The notes under the pieces: model-generated | Database searches by the model: none | Told to the model about the DNA's origin: nothing | What the model saw: the letters and a program-made list of their open reading frames with translations, nothing else | NCBI RefSeq assembly: GCF_001676155.1 | Contig: NZ_LZEW01000002.1 | Location: forward strand, 1-64,000 | Length of the DNA: 64,000 bases | Direction: 5' to 3' | Origin: Morganella psychrotolerans | GTDB taxonomy: Bacteria > Pseudomonadota > Gammaproteobacteria > Enterobacterales > Enterobacteriaceae | Shown here: positions 9,155-17,901 of the stretch, piece by piece | How the letters are laid out: every line of letters begins with the position of its first letter | Position numbering within the stretch: the first letter of the stretch is position 1 | Made by a program: the position numbers and the translations under genes

Positions 9155-11284
9155 ATGACAGCCCGTCACACACACCACCGCCTTACCCTGCTGGCTTTTT
9201 CTCTTTCCTCTGTCTGCTTTGCAGGATCTGCCGGAGCCGAAAATAAAGAAGAGCCGATTGTTGTTGTCGGCAACTGGCTGGATAACGCTGACAACAGTGA
9301 CATATTGCTCAATCACGGCGGAGCCCGGACCATCAGAAATAAAAAACAGATTGATGAGTCCGGCGCACAAACTATTGCAGATGCACTGCGTGGCATTCCG
9401 GGTGTTCAGGTGCGTGACAGTAACGGCACCGGTGGCAGTGACGTTTCACTGAATGTCGGGATCCGCGGGCTTCCCGCACGGCTTTCCCCACGCTCCACCA
9501 TTCTTCTCGACGGTATTCCGCTGGCAGCCGCTCCCTATGGTCAGCCTCAGCTATCAATGTCCCCGCTCTCTTTAGGGTCAATAAACAGTATAGACGTTAT
9601 GCGTGGCGCGACCTCAGTCCGCTACGGGCCGCAAAATGTGGGCGGTGTGATTAATTTTGTCACCAAACCCATTCCGGCAACCTTTGGCGGCTCTGCATCG
9701 GTTAAAACACAGGGCGCCCGCACCGGCGGGCTGAAAACACTGACAGATGCCTCGGTGGGTGGTTCAAAAGAGGATGGCTCGACAGGCGCACTGCTGCTCT
9801 ACTCCGGCCTGCACGGTCAGGGATATCGCAAAAATAATGATAATACCGATATCGATGATATTATTCTGAAAACCCGCTATACCCTGAGTGAAACAGATGA
9901 ATTACTGGCTAATTTTCACTATTACCATGCGCAATCCGGGATGCCCGGCGGGCTGACCGATGCACAATATAAAGCAGATCCCTATCAGTCTGTCCGCTCA
10001 TTTGACCGCTTTGAGGGTAACCGGCAGGATATGTCCTTCAAATACCGTCATCAGGAAGATGATAAGCAATTTGAATTACTGACCTGGTTCAGCAAAAGCT
10101 ATCGCGGCAGCTATATTGAGAGTGAAGGAAAAGATAAAAACACCGGAAACAGCCGCCTGATTTCCTACCCGCGTCATTACACTGCGTATGCCATCGAACC
10201 GAGCTATTCACAGCTGTTCCGCTTTGATAATCAGTCCCACGAAATTACTTTCGGTTACCGCTATCTGAATGAAACCGCAGATGAAAAAGCGCACCGCAGC
10301 AGCTGGTATCCGACCGGATCTCAGAGTTCACGTCCGGATACCGGTGATTATTACCAGCACACGTCCGGCGGAACCGAAGCGCATGCCATCTATATTGATG
10401 ACACAATCAATGCAGGCAACTGGACGATTATCCCGGGGCTGCGTTATGAAAACATCAATATTCATCTGGATGATGGTTTCCGTAATCAGTATCGCAGCAA
10501 AAGCTACAGTGAGCCTCTGCCGGCACTGTCCGTTATCTATCATATCGACTCTCAGTGGAAAATTTTTGCAAATACCGGAAGCTCTTTCGGCAGTCTGCAA
10601 TACTTCCAGCTCAATACCGGCGGTGCAGGTAATGATCCGGCAAACGGACTGAGTGCGGAAAAAGCGCATAACTATGAAGTCGGTACCCGGTTTGATAACG
10701 GATTGCTTTCTGCTGAAGCAACAGTTTTCTATATCGATTTTAATGATCAGCTACAATATATCGAAAACTCCACCGGCTGGACAAATCTTGGTGCCACAAC
10801 ACATCAGGGTATTGAGCTCGCTGTAAATTATGATTTGAGTGAGATTGCCCCGGTGCTCGACGGCACCAGTATTTACAGTACTTACACCTACACCAAAGCC
10901 GTCAGTAAACGTGGTAATTTTGCTGATAAAGACCTGCCATTCTACTCCCGCCAGGTCTTTACCGCCGGAACCCGTTATGAAACCGGCAACTGGGTCTGGA
11001 ATCTCAATACTTACGCACAATCAAAGCAGCAATCACCGGGAACCGGGAAAGACTATATCACCGAAGGCAGTGCTGACGGGCGTTACGGGATAATCCCGGG
11101 GTATATGATGTGGGATGCGCGCGGAGAATATCATTTCGGTCCGCAATGGTCAGATCTGACATTGTCCGCCGGGGTAAAAAACCTGTTCGACCAGGCTAAT
11201 TTCACCCGGTCCACTGATAATAATTACGGTATTTATGCCGGACAACCACGCACCTTCTTTGCTCAGGCATCCGTAACCTTTTAA
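9155..11284 (+). CDS. TonB-dependent outer-membrane receptor (iron complex type)
   Basis: A 709-residue outer-membrane receptor from the ATG at 9155. It has a signal peptide ending near GSAGA, a plug domain (QTIADALRGIPGVQVRD, RGLPARLSPRSTILLDGIPL, RGATSVRYGPQNVGGVINFVT) and a 22-strand barrel ending in a terminal Phe (ASVTF) typical for BAM recognition. The plug resembles FecA-type ferric siderophore receptors. A Fur-like site upstream and an iron-type binding protein 17 bp downstream suggest uptake of a ferric complex; the ligand cannot be told. An in-frame start 81 bp earlier lies in the Fur/promoter region and is less likely. Confidence 0.88.
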   Translation: MTARHTHHRLTLLAFSLSSVCFAGSAGAENKEEPIVVVGNWLDNADNSDILLNHGGARTIRNKKQIDESGAQTIADALRGIPGVQVRDSNGTGGSDVSLNVGIRGLPARLSPRSTILLDGIPLAAAPYGQPQLSMSPLSLGSINSIDVMRGATSVRYGPQNVGGVINFVTKPIPATFGGSASVKTQGARTGGLKTLTDASVGGSKEDGSTGALLLYSGLHGQGYRKNNDNTDIDDIILKTRYTLSETDELLANFHYYHAQSGMPGGLTDAQYKADPYQSVRSFDRFEGNRQDMSFKYRHQEDDKQFELLTWFSKSYRGSYIESEGKDKNTGNSRLISYPRHYTAYAIEPSYSQLFRFDNQSHEITFGYRYLNETADEKAHRSSWYPTGSQSSRPDTGDYYQHTSGGTEAHAIYIDDTINAGNWTIIPGLRYENINIHLDDGFRNQYRSKSYSEPLPALSVIYHIDSQWKIFANTGSSFGSLQYFQLNTGGAGNDPANGLSAEKAHNYEVGTRFDNGLLSAEATVFYIDFNDQLQYIENSTGWTNLGATTHQGIELAVNYDLSEIAPVLDGTSIYSTYTYTKAVSKRGNFADKDLPFYSRQVFTAGTRYETGNWVWNLNTYAQSKQQSPGTGKDYITEGSADGRYGIIPGYMMWDARGEYHFGPQWSDLTLSAGVKNLFDQANFTRSTDNNYGIYAGQPRTFFAQASVTF

Positions 11285-11300
11285 AAAATAAGTGTTTAAT

Positions 11301-12473
11301 ATGAAAAATCACTATACCCACGCGGCCGGACGTTTTCCGGCTCGTCTTCTGACCGCTTGCATGACAACACTGCTGATGCTGCTGTCATTCAGTGCGACCG
11401 CACAGCCGGTAACTGTTACCGATATCGCCGGGCGTACCGTTACTGTTAATGCACCTGTCTCCCGCGTTATGCTGGCTGACAGCCGGGTACTGGTTGCACT
11501 GAATATTCTGCACCCGGCAGAACCACTCAAAGGCATTGTTGCGTGGGATGATGCGCTGACTAAAAAAGCGCCGGACCTGCGTATTGCCTATGAAAAAGCC
11601 TTTCCGCAACTTGCTGATATTCCGGTATTTCCAAACCCGTACACAACAGATTTCAGTGTCGAAAATGCACTGACACATCAGCCGGATCTGGTTATTTTTG
11701 ATACCGGATTACACAGTAAAGTAACTGAAAGCGGCACATTGGATCTGCTGGAAAAAAGCGGTATTCCGGTTATATTTGTCGATTTTCGTCAATCTCCTCT
11801 GAAAAACACCCAACAGAGCATGACACTGCTGGGACAGGTGTTCGGGCAGGAAAAACAAGCAGAAGCCTTTAATGACTTTTACCGTCAGCGCCTGGCGCTT
11901 ATCCGCTCACGCGTCGCACAAATCCCCGCAGATAAACAACCAACCGTCTTTATTGAACGGGCTGCGGGTCTTGCCGGGGAAAACAGTTGCTGTAAAACAT
12001 TCGGCAACGGCAATTTCGGGGAGTTTGTTACTGCCGCAGGCGGTCATAACCTGGGGGCGGACTGGTTTAAAAACACAATGGGCGGTGAAGTCAGCGAAGA
12101 ACAAATCATTGCTGCTGATCCGCAATTTTATCTGATGACGGTTGCAGACTGGCAAAGCACCCGCAAAGGCAGCGCTTCAGTCCCGCTCGGCTATACCGGC
12201 TCTGCCACCCGGGCGGTTCCGGCTCTGTCAAACCTGATGGCGCGCCCGAAACTGCAACACCTGAGTGCTTACCGGGAAAAACGCGTATTGGCGCTGTATC
12301 AGCAATACTATGATACCCCGTTCAATATTATTGCTGTTGAGGCGATAGCGACCTTCCTGCATCCGGAAACTTTCCGGGATTTAGATCCGCAGGCAGACAG
12401 CCTGATGTTACATAAAACCTTTACGGCACTGGATGGCAGCGGGTTGTTCTGGCTCACTCCTGAGACAAATTAA
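11301..12473 (+). CDS. periplasmic iron-type ABC substrate-binding protein
   Basis: A 390-residue class III binding protein of the FecB/BtuF fold: signal peptide (LLMLLSFSATAQP), then DIAGRTVTVNAPVSRV and the two-lobe pattern with QPDLVIFD, followed by FGNGNFGEFVTAAGGHNLGA. ATG at 11301 is preferred; an in-frame GTG at 11292 is also possible. It forms an operon with the TonB receptor and is followed by a strong terminator, so no permease or ATPase is encoded with it. It must share an importer from elsewhere. The cysteine pair in ENSCCKTF is unusual and could be ligand related. Confidence 0.82.
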   Translation: MKNHYTHAAGRFPARLLTACMTTLLMLLSFSATAQPVTVTDIAGRTVTVNAPVSRVMLADSRVLVALNILHPAEPLKGIVAWDDALTKKAPDLRIAYEKAFPQLADIPVFPNPYTTDFSVENALTHQPDLVIFDTGLHSKVTESGTLDLLEKSGIPVIFVDFRQSPLKNTQQSMTLLGQVFGQEKQAEAFNDFYRQRLALIRSRVAQIPADKQPTVFIERAAGLAGENSCCKTFGNGNFGEFVTAAGGHNLGADWFKNTMGGEVSEEQIIAADPQFYLMTVADWQSTRKGSASVPLGYTGSATRAVPALSNLMARPKLQHLSAYREKRVLALYQQYYDTPFNIIAVEAIATFLHPETFRDLDPQADSLMLHKTFTALDGSGLFWLTPETN

Positions 12474-12488
12474 TTTTATTACATCAGC

Positions 12489-12529
12489 GAGTGCAGCCGC
12501 GCCTTACCATCAATGACGCGGCTGCACTC
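12489..12529. terminator. bidirectional terminator between convergent genes
   Basis: A perfect 13-bp stem: GAGTGCAGCCGCG (12489-12501) and CGCGGCTGCACTC (12517-12529) with a 15-base loop. It sits between the binding-protein gene and the convergent symporter gene. T-tracts are short, so the strength rests on the stem. Confidence 0.7.
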
Positions 12530-12555
12530 AGCTAAAGATCCGCCCCGCAGACTGA

Positions 12556-13971
12556 CTACTTTTTATCAACTAACTGATTTGTTATATCCTTACTGTCCGC
12601 AGCACTGCCCGTAATACTGTCTGTAATACTGTCCGCATTAATATCACGGATATGATCCCGCGTCAGGCGGTACACCACAGGGCTGAGTAACATCAGTGCA
12701 ATCAGGTTAGGAATAGCCATCATCGCATTCAGCGTGTCCGCCAGCAGCCAGACAAAATCGAGAGACTGGGTGGCTCCAACCGGTAACGCAATAATCCATA
12801 ACACACGGAATACCTTGATCGCTTTCAGACCAAAAAGATACTGAACACATTTCTCACCATAAAAACTCCAGCCAAGGATAGTGGTGAATGCAAAAATGGT
12901 CAGCGCAACCGCCACAATATAATTACCGCCGGGGATAGCGGCTTTAAAGGATGATGCGGTCATTGTTGCACCGGTTTCGTTGGTTAACCAACCGCCCATA
13001 ATCACAATCGTCAGTCCGGTAACGGAACAGACAATAATGGTATCAATAAAGGTTCCCAGCATGGCGATCAACCCCTGGCGGATAGGGTTTTGTGTTTTTG
13101 CCGCAGCATGGGCAATCGGCGCACTGCCCAGACCCGCTTCATTAGAGAACACGCCGCGCGCCACACCAAAACGAATAGCCGCCCAAACTGCTGCACCGGC
13201 AAAACCGCCCTGTGCTGCCACCGGGGTAAATGCAGAGGTAACAATCAGTGAGAATGCCGCCGGAATTTCACTGGCATTCAGCGCCAGCACCACTAAACCC
13301 GCGCCGAAATAGCCGACTGTCATAAAGGGCACAAGTTTGCCCGCAACATCAGAAATACGGCGGATCCCGCCAATCAGTACCGCTCCGACCAGCACCACCA
13401 GCACGACACTGGTTATCCATTTATCCACCCCGAAGTTGCTTTCCAGCACATCAGCCACTGAGTTTGCCTGAACCGTATTTCCGATACCAAAACTCGCGCA
13501 GGCACCAAAGAAAGCAAACAGTGTACCCAGCCAAATCCATTTCGGACCTAAACCATTTTTGATGTAATACATCGGGCCGCCAACGTATTGCCCGTATTTA
13601 TCCACTTCACGAAAGCGGACTGCCAGTACCGCTTCTGAATATTTTGTTGCCATGCCGACCAGTGCCGTCATCCACATCCAGAACAGTGCGCCCGGCCCGC
13701 CCATCACGACCGCCGTTGCCACACCCGCAATATTACCTGTTCCGATAGTTGCGGACAGCGCGGTCATCAGTGCATTGAACGGCGAGATCTGCCCTTCCCC
13801 GCGCGATTCATTACGCTGAAACAGTAATTTAAACCCGGTACCCAGTTTACGGATCGGCAAAAAGCTGAGCCGTATCTGCATAAACAACCCCACGCCCAGT
13901 ATCCCCACCAGCATTGGTACGCCCCACACAATGCCGTTTAACGTCCCCAGCCACTCTGTAATTAAGTCCAT
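12556..13971 (-). CDS. alanine/Na+ symporter (AGCS family)
   Basis: A 471-residue inner-membrane Na+-coupled amino acid symporter with about 11 membrane segments. The AGCS signatures are clear: ATIGTGNIAGVATAVVMGGP near residues 75-94, the GGPMYYIKNGLG stretch, and FSNEAGLGSAPIAHAAAKT near 276-294. The family (AlsT, DagA, YaaJ) carries alanine or glycine. A short hydrophilic tail rich in SADSITDSIT repeats closes the protein. It is monocistronic, with its promoter in 13972-14147. Confidence 0.93.
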   Translation of the reverse strand: MDLITEWLGTLNGIVWGVPMLVGILGVGLFMQIRLSFLPIRKLGTGFKLLFQRNESRGEGQISPFNALMTALSATIGTGNIAGVATAVVMGGPGALFWMWMTALVGMATKYSEAVLAVRFREVDKYGQYVGGPMYYIKNGLGPKWIWLGTLFAFFGACASFGIGNTVQANSVADVLESNFGVDKWITSVVLVVLVGAVLIGGIRRISDVAGKLVPFMTVGYFGAGLVVLALNASEIPAAFSLIVTSAFTPVAAQGGFAGAAVWAAIRFGVARGVFSNEAGLGSAPIAHAAAKTQNPIRQGLIAMLGTFIDTIIVCSVTGLTIVIMGGWLTNETGATMTASSFKAAIPGGNYIVAVALTIFAFTTILGWSFYGEKCVQYLFGLKAIKVFRVLWIIALPVGATQSLDFVWLLADTLNAMMAIPNLIALMLLSPVVYRLTRDHIRDINADSITDSITGSAADSKDITNQLVDKK

Positions 13972-14147
13972 TCATTCCCCCTGACCGGCTCTGTTATTTT
14001 TTCATTTCACGCATCACAAATGAGTAACATTTATTTATCATTTACTAATAAAGCCGAAAAATGCGTAAACTGCGAGTAAAAAACAGCCAAAACCGTATCG
14101 GATGTTTGATAGTGTGAGAGGAGTCACTCGTCGTAATAGGAACTAAA

Positions 14148-14280
14148 ATGGTGCGTTATTTTTTCAGGTGATGAACAAACAGAGCTGATGCAGGATGATT
14201 TATGGTACGGGGAAAGAGCAGAACAGCGTGCTGCCGGAAAGCCGGCAACACAGCGTGAAGATCTGATTATTTACGGGTGA
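14148..14280 (+). CDS. possible 43-residue small protein (needs a one-base correction)
   Basis: ATG at 14148 follows AGGAACTAAA, a good ribosome site, but the frame stops after MVRYFFR. If one T of the run at 14159-14164 is dropped, the frame runs on as SGDEQTELMQDDLWYGERAE and ends with a stop at 14278-14280, exactly abutting the convergent tehB stop. The length then fits a whole number of codons. I do not recognise the product. This is weaker than the other frameshift cases because nothing homologous supports it. Confidence 0.25.
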
Positions 14281-15144
14281 TCAGGCTTTTTTACGGGCAA
14301 TCAGAGTGGCAAAATTCAGGCGGATCCGGTTACCTGCGGCATCAGTGCGGTGCAGATGACCCGGGTTTTCATTGTATTTCAGTATTTCCCAGTCTGCATA
14401 GGCAGCAGAGAGCTCACCCGGCTTCAGGAAACAATCAAACGGCAGTTCGTCGTACGGCATATTATCTGTCTCTACCGGACAAACAATCAGGTTATAACCA
14501 CCGGGGCGGGTATGTGCCTGCATATCGGCGATGATCGCTGCAATATTTTCTCTTTTCAGGAACATCAGTACCACTGTGGAGATAATGATGTCGTAATCAT
14601 CCTGCAAAGTATGCTGATTGATATCATACACAGCAGTGTGGATATTGCTTATCCCACTGGCGGATTTTACATCTTCAATCGCCTGAATATGCTGCGGATT
14701 AATATCCGTGGCAGTCACATCATAGCCGAGTTGTGCGAGAAAAAAGCTGTTGCGCCCGCGACCGGAACCTAAATCCAGGGTTTTGCCGGGTTTGGTCATT
14801 GTCACCAGTTCGCGGACTTCAGAGTGCGGACGGGTCAGACCATGGATTTTGTAAAATTCATCTTCCGGTTTACAGTGAAAGGCGAGCTGACAGGAAATAT
14901 CATCACTGACAGACTCAATTTTATGCCACACCTGCGGATCAAGGCGCGGCGGCTGATGTTCAGTATCAAAGTGGTAGCGGGTCTCTTCACCATTTTCACC
15001 GAAAATAACAAAATCCATTTCTCCGGCCAGCACGGATAATTGTGCCCATGTGCCTTCCGCCGTATTATGCCTTTCCGTAAATGCCATCGGGATAGTGGTT
15101 TTTTGCCAGACCGGCAGAGTTTTATAACAGACCAGATTTTCCAT
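14281..15144 (-). CDS. tehB: tellurite resistance methyltransferase TehB (long form)
   Basis: A 287-residue SAM-dependent methyltransferase. The first about 90 residues form the TehB/YeaR-like (DUF1971) domain (LVCYKTLPVWQKTTIP); the rest is the TehB methyltransferase with SAM motif TLDLGSGRGRNSFFLAQLGY and TDINP. ATG at 15144 is chosen because AAGGTGAGG lies 6 bases upstream; earlier codons lie in the NsrR box. TehB methylates tellurite or related oxyanions. No tehA lies next to it. A near-perfect NsrR palindrome directly upstream indicates nitric oxide control, as for tehAB in E. coli. Confidence 0.93.
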   Translation of the reverse strand: MENLVCYKTLPVWQKTTIPMAFTERHNTAEGTWAQLSVLAGEMDFVIFGENGEETRYHFDTEHQPPRLDPQVWHKIESVSDDISCQLAFHCKPEDEFYKIHGLTRPHSEVRELVTMTKPGKTLDLGSGRGRNSFFLAQLGYDVTATDINPQHIQAIEDVKSASGISNIHTAVYDINQHTLQDDYDIIISTVVLMFLKRENIAAIIADMQAHTRPGGYNLIVCPVETDNMPYDELPFDCFLKPGELSAAYADWEILKYNENPGHLHRTDAAGNRIRLNFATLIARKKA

Positions 15145-15160
15145 TTTACGCCTCACCTTA

Positions 15161-15183
15161 AAGATGTATTTTAAATGCATCTT
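15161..15183. promoter_or_regulatory. NsrR box upstream of tehB
   Basis: AAGATGTATTT, one central T, AAATGCATCTT: an 11-1-11 inverted repeat with ten of eleven positions matching, which is the NsrR consensus. It ends 17 bases before the tehB start codon, overlapping the expected promoter, so binding should repress. Confidence 0.82.
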
Positions 15184-15213
15184 ATACGCTTTCCGGTGAG
15201 GCGTAAATGTCTT

Positions 15214-16293
15214 TTATTTCTTCTGAGCAATCACTTTATTAATCCCTTCAAAAACGAAAGGTTTAGTTTCAACAAAGTCATTCGCCACGTCACCGGAGTA
15301 AATATTTTGTTGCTCAGCACCTAAATCCAGTTTCTTCACTTTGCCACTTTCTTTGCTGAAATCGACTTTCTTCAGGTCAACCCAGAAGATATTAGGGGTC
15401 AGTGCGGATTCAAAGAAATAAATCTGACGTTTGTGATCCACCACCGTGCGCCAGCGGGTAGAAGAGATATTCGGCTCTTCTTCCGTATTCAGTCCGAACG
15501 GCACAGAGACATTGCGGATCACACTGAAAACAGATGCCACCGCTTTATTCGGTGTGGTTGATTTAGGAATAGCATTGATATAAAAAGAGCCGCGCGCAAA
15601 ACGATCAGCAGAACGATTAGTGCCCGGCAGCATAACCGTGCCGTTAATCTGCTGCCAGTAACTGTCCAGCGCCAGTTGCTCACTGAATACCGGGGAGTTG
15701 GTCATCACCTGATATTTCTTGTTGTGATGAATAACCTGTTTGCCATCAATGTATTCAATAATTGCACTGTCACCGGATGCATCTGACAGAGACAAATGCA
15801 GTGTAGCCAGACGATCTTCGCCCGGCACTTTGTCCGTAATCACTGAGAACGGCTCTTTTTCCAGTGCCGCAACGGCCTCTTCCACTGTTGCATAATTATC
15901 CAGCACATACTGCGCCCACGCAGAAATACTCAGGGTCTGTTTATCATTTTCCGGCGTCGGATACACCGATTCCACCAGCCAGAGCAGGTTTGCGACTAAC
16001 CCTTTTTCGTTAATCCCGTCGGTGGTGGCAACATCATACCCGGAGGCGGTCACACTGCCGTATTTAGACACCCATTTAACCGAGTTTGGTCCGGCGGCAC
16101 CATCACGCACCATGCCCCGCGGGAAAATCCATAAATTCGTGCCGACATCACTTTTCCAATCCATCGACCGTGCCGTGATCACCTGCGAATCATCCCCGAG
16201 ATACACCAGGCGTGTGCAGGCAGAGGCTATCTGTGCTGCCAGTAATGTGGCCGACGCAATTGCACCGGCAAGCATAAATTGTTTAAATCTCAT
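15214..16293 (-). CDS. exported choloylglycine hydrolase/penicillin V acylase family amidase
   Basis: A 359-residue N-terminal nucleophile hydrolase. A signal peptide (MRFKQFMLAGAIASATLLAA) ends in ASA just before Cys26, which would become the new N-terminal catalytic nucleophile. The usual family residues follow: R in CTRLVYLG, ARSMDW, and the Asn/Arg region in TNSPVFSEQ. Members cleave linear amides such as conjugated bile salts, penicillin V or acyl-homoserine lactones. Export to the periplasm is typical of Gram-negative PVA-type enzymes, so bile salt specificity should not be assumed. ATG at 16293 has AGAGGA upstream. Confidence 0.88.
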   Translation of the reverse strand: MRFKQFMLAGAIASATLLAAQIASACTRLVYLGDDSQVITARSMDWKSDVGTNLWIFPRGMVRDGAAGPNSVKWVSKYGSVTASGYDVATTDGINEKGLVANLLWLVESVYPTPENDKQTLSISAWAQYVLDNYATVEEAVAALEKEPFSVITDKVPGEDRLATLHLSLSDASGDSAIIEYIDGKQVIHHNKKYQVMTNSPVFSEQLALDSYWQQINGTVMLPGTNRSADRFARGSFYINAIPKSTTPNKAVASVFSVIRNVSVPFGLNTEEEPNISSTRWRTVVDHKRQIYFFESALTPNIFWVDLKKVDFSKESGKVKKLDLGAEQQNIYSGDVANDFVETKPFVFEGINKVIAQKK

Positions 16294-16365
16294 GGAAAAA
16301 TCCTCTTCATTGCGTCCGGCAACCGGCACATTACCGGTTACGCATCCTTGTTACTGTAACGGTTA

Positions 16366-17883
16366 TCAGGACTTAGCGGTAAAGGGTGGTTTGGCAAACC
16401 AGACCAGCACAATCAGACCGATAAACACCCCGCCTGAAAGCCAGAAAATTTCATTCGCACTGATAATTAATCCCTGCGCAGTTATCTCTTTTGCGAGGTA
16501 CGCCGATGTTTGTATCTGCGACATACCGTGCTGCGCCATTTCCTGATACATCTGTACCGATTCCGGATTATACTCTGTGATCGACTCAGTTAACTGAGAA
16601 TGATGTAACGATTCGCGTCTGCTCCACAATGTTGTGGTGATCGAGGTCCCTATCGAGCCTGCCAATGTCCGGAAAAAGTTTGCCAGCGCGGAAGCGGAAG
16701 CCAGTTTTTCCGGCGGCAACCCCGAAAGAGTGATGGTTGTCAGTGGCATAAAGAAACAGGCAACCGCAAATCCCTGCACCAGTTGCGGCCAGACAGACGC
16801 ATAAAAATCCATCTGTGGCTCAAATGTGTATGCCCGCCAGTAGAAACAGATGGCATATATCACGAAACTAAAGGTTACAATCCAGCGCAGATCCACCACA
16901 TTGGATATTTTGCCGACAAATGCCGAGATCAATATCGGCACCAGCCCGATAGGCGCCAGTGCCAGCCCCGCCCACTCCGCCGTATAGCCGTAGACCTCCT
17001 GCAACAACTGCGGCAGCAGAACAATTGCGCCGAAATAAACCATATACGCCAGACTGACCGAGAGCGTCCCGACCGTAAAATTTCGCGATTTAAACAGGGA
17101 CAATTCCACAATCGGGTTTTTATCTGTCAGCTCCCAGATAACCAGGAACACAAGCGCAACCGCCGCAATAACCGCCAGCGCAACAATTTCATCGGATTCC
17201 AGCCAGCCGAGATCTTTTCCTTTATCCAGCAGAATTTGCAGACACCCGATACCGACTATCAGCAATGATAATCCAATCACATTGAGCGGTACTTTCGTGG
17301 TTTTCGACTCCATGCCGCGCAGCAGCATCAGACTGACAATCACCACCGATATCCCGATAGGGATGTTGATAAAGAAAATCCAGCCCCAGTGAAAGTTATC
17401 ACTGATATAACCGCCCATAATCGGCCCGCACACAGGCGCCAGAATGATGGTCATCGACCACAACGCCAGTGCAGTATTGCGTTTCGCGGGAGGATAGCTT
17501 TTCAGCAGCAGGCTTTGTGACAGCGGAATAATAGGTCCTGCAACGCCGCCTTGTAATACGCGGAAAAAAATCAGCATTCCGAGACTATCAGATAACCCGC
17601 ACAGCAGAGATGCCAGGGTAAACAGCCCGACAGACCAGATAAACACGCGGACTTCACCGAAACGTTTGGCCAGAAACCCGGTGATAGCAATAGAAATGGC
17701 ATTCGATACCCCGAACGAGGTAATAACCCAGGTTCCCTGCGAGACAGACGCCCCGAGATTGCCCGAGATAGTCGGAATAGCCACGTTGGCAATGGTGGAG
17801 TCCAGCACCTGCATAAAGGTCGCCATCGCCAGTGCGATGGTCGCCCAGACCAGTCTTTTTCCGGTTAACGGTTGATTATCCAC
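16366..17883 (-). CDS. DHA2-type MFS multidrug exporter, EmrB-like
   Basis: A 505-residue MFS protein with 14 predicted membrane segments (DrugH+ antiporter-2 family). Motifs: LDSTIANVAIPTISG in TM1, the antiporter motif C region GPIMGGYISDNFHWGWIFF, and FFINIPIG. The start is GTG at 17883 with ACGGGGG upstream. It follows an EmrA-like membrane-fusion protein by 18 bp; the two should form a tripartite pump with a TolC-type channel encoded elsewhere. A local regulator is not visible. Confidence 0.92.
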   Translation of the reverse strand: MDNQPLTGKRLVWATIALAMATFMQVLDSTIANVAIPTISGNLGASVSQGTWVITSFGVSNAISIAITGFLAKRFGEVRVFIWSVGLFTLASLLCGLSDSLGMLIFFRVLQGGVAGPIIPLSQSLLLKSYPPAKRNTALALWSMTIILAPVCGPIMGGYISDNFHWGWIFFINIPIGISVVIVSLMLLRGMESKTTKVPLNVIGLSLLIVGIGCLQILLDKGKDLGWLESDEIVALAVIAAVALVFLVIWELTDKNPIVELSLFKSRNFTVGTLSVSLAYMVYFGAIVLLPQLLQEVYGYTAEWAGLALAPIGLVPILISAFVGKISNVVDLRWIVTFSFVIYAICFYWRAYTFEPQMDFYASVWPQLVQGFAVACFFMPLTTITLSGLPPEKLASASALANFFRTLAGSIGTSITTTLWSRRESLHHSQLTESITEYNPESVQMYQEMAQHGMSQIQTSAYLAKEITAQGLIISANEIFWLSGGVFIGLIVLVWFAKPPFTAKS

Positions 17884-17901
17884 AATAAACCCCCGTACAA
17901 C

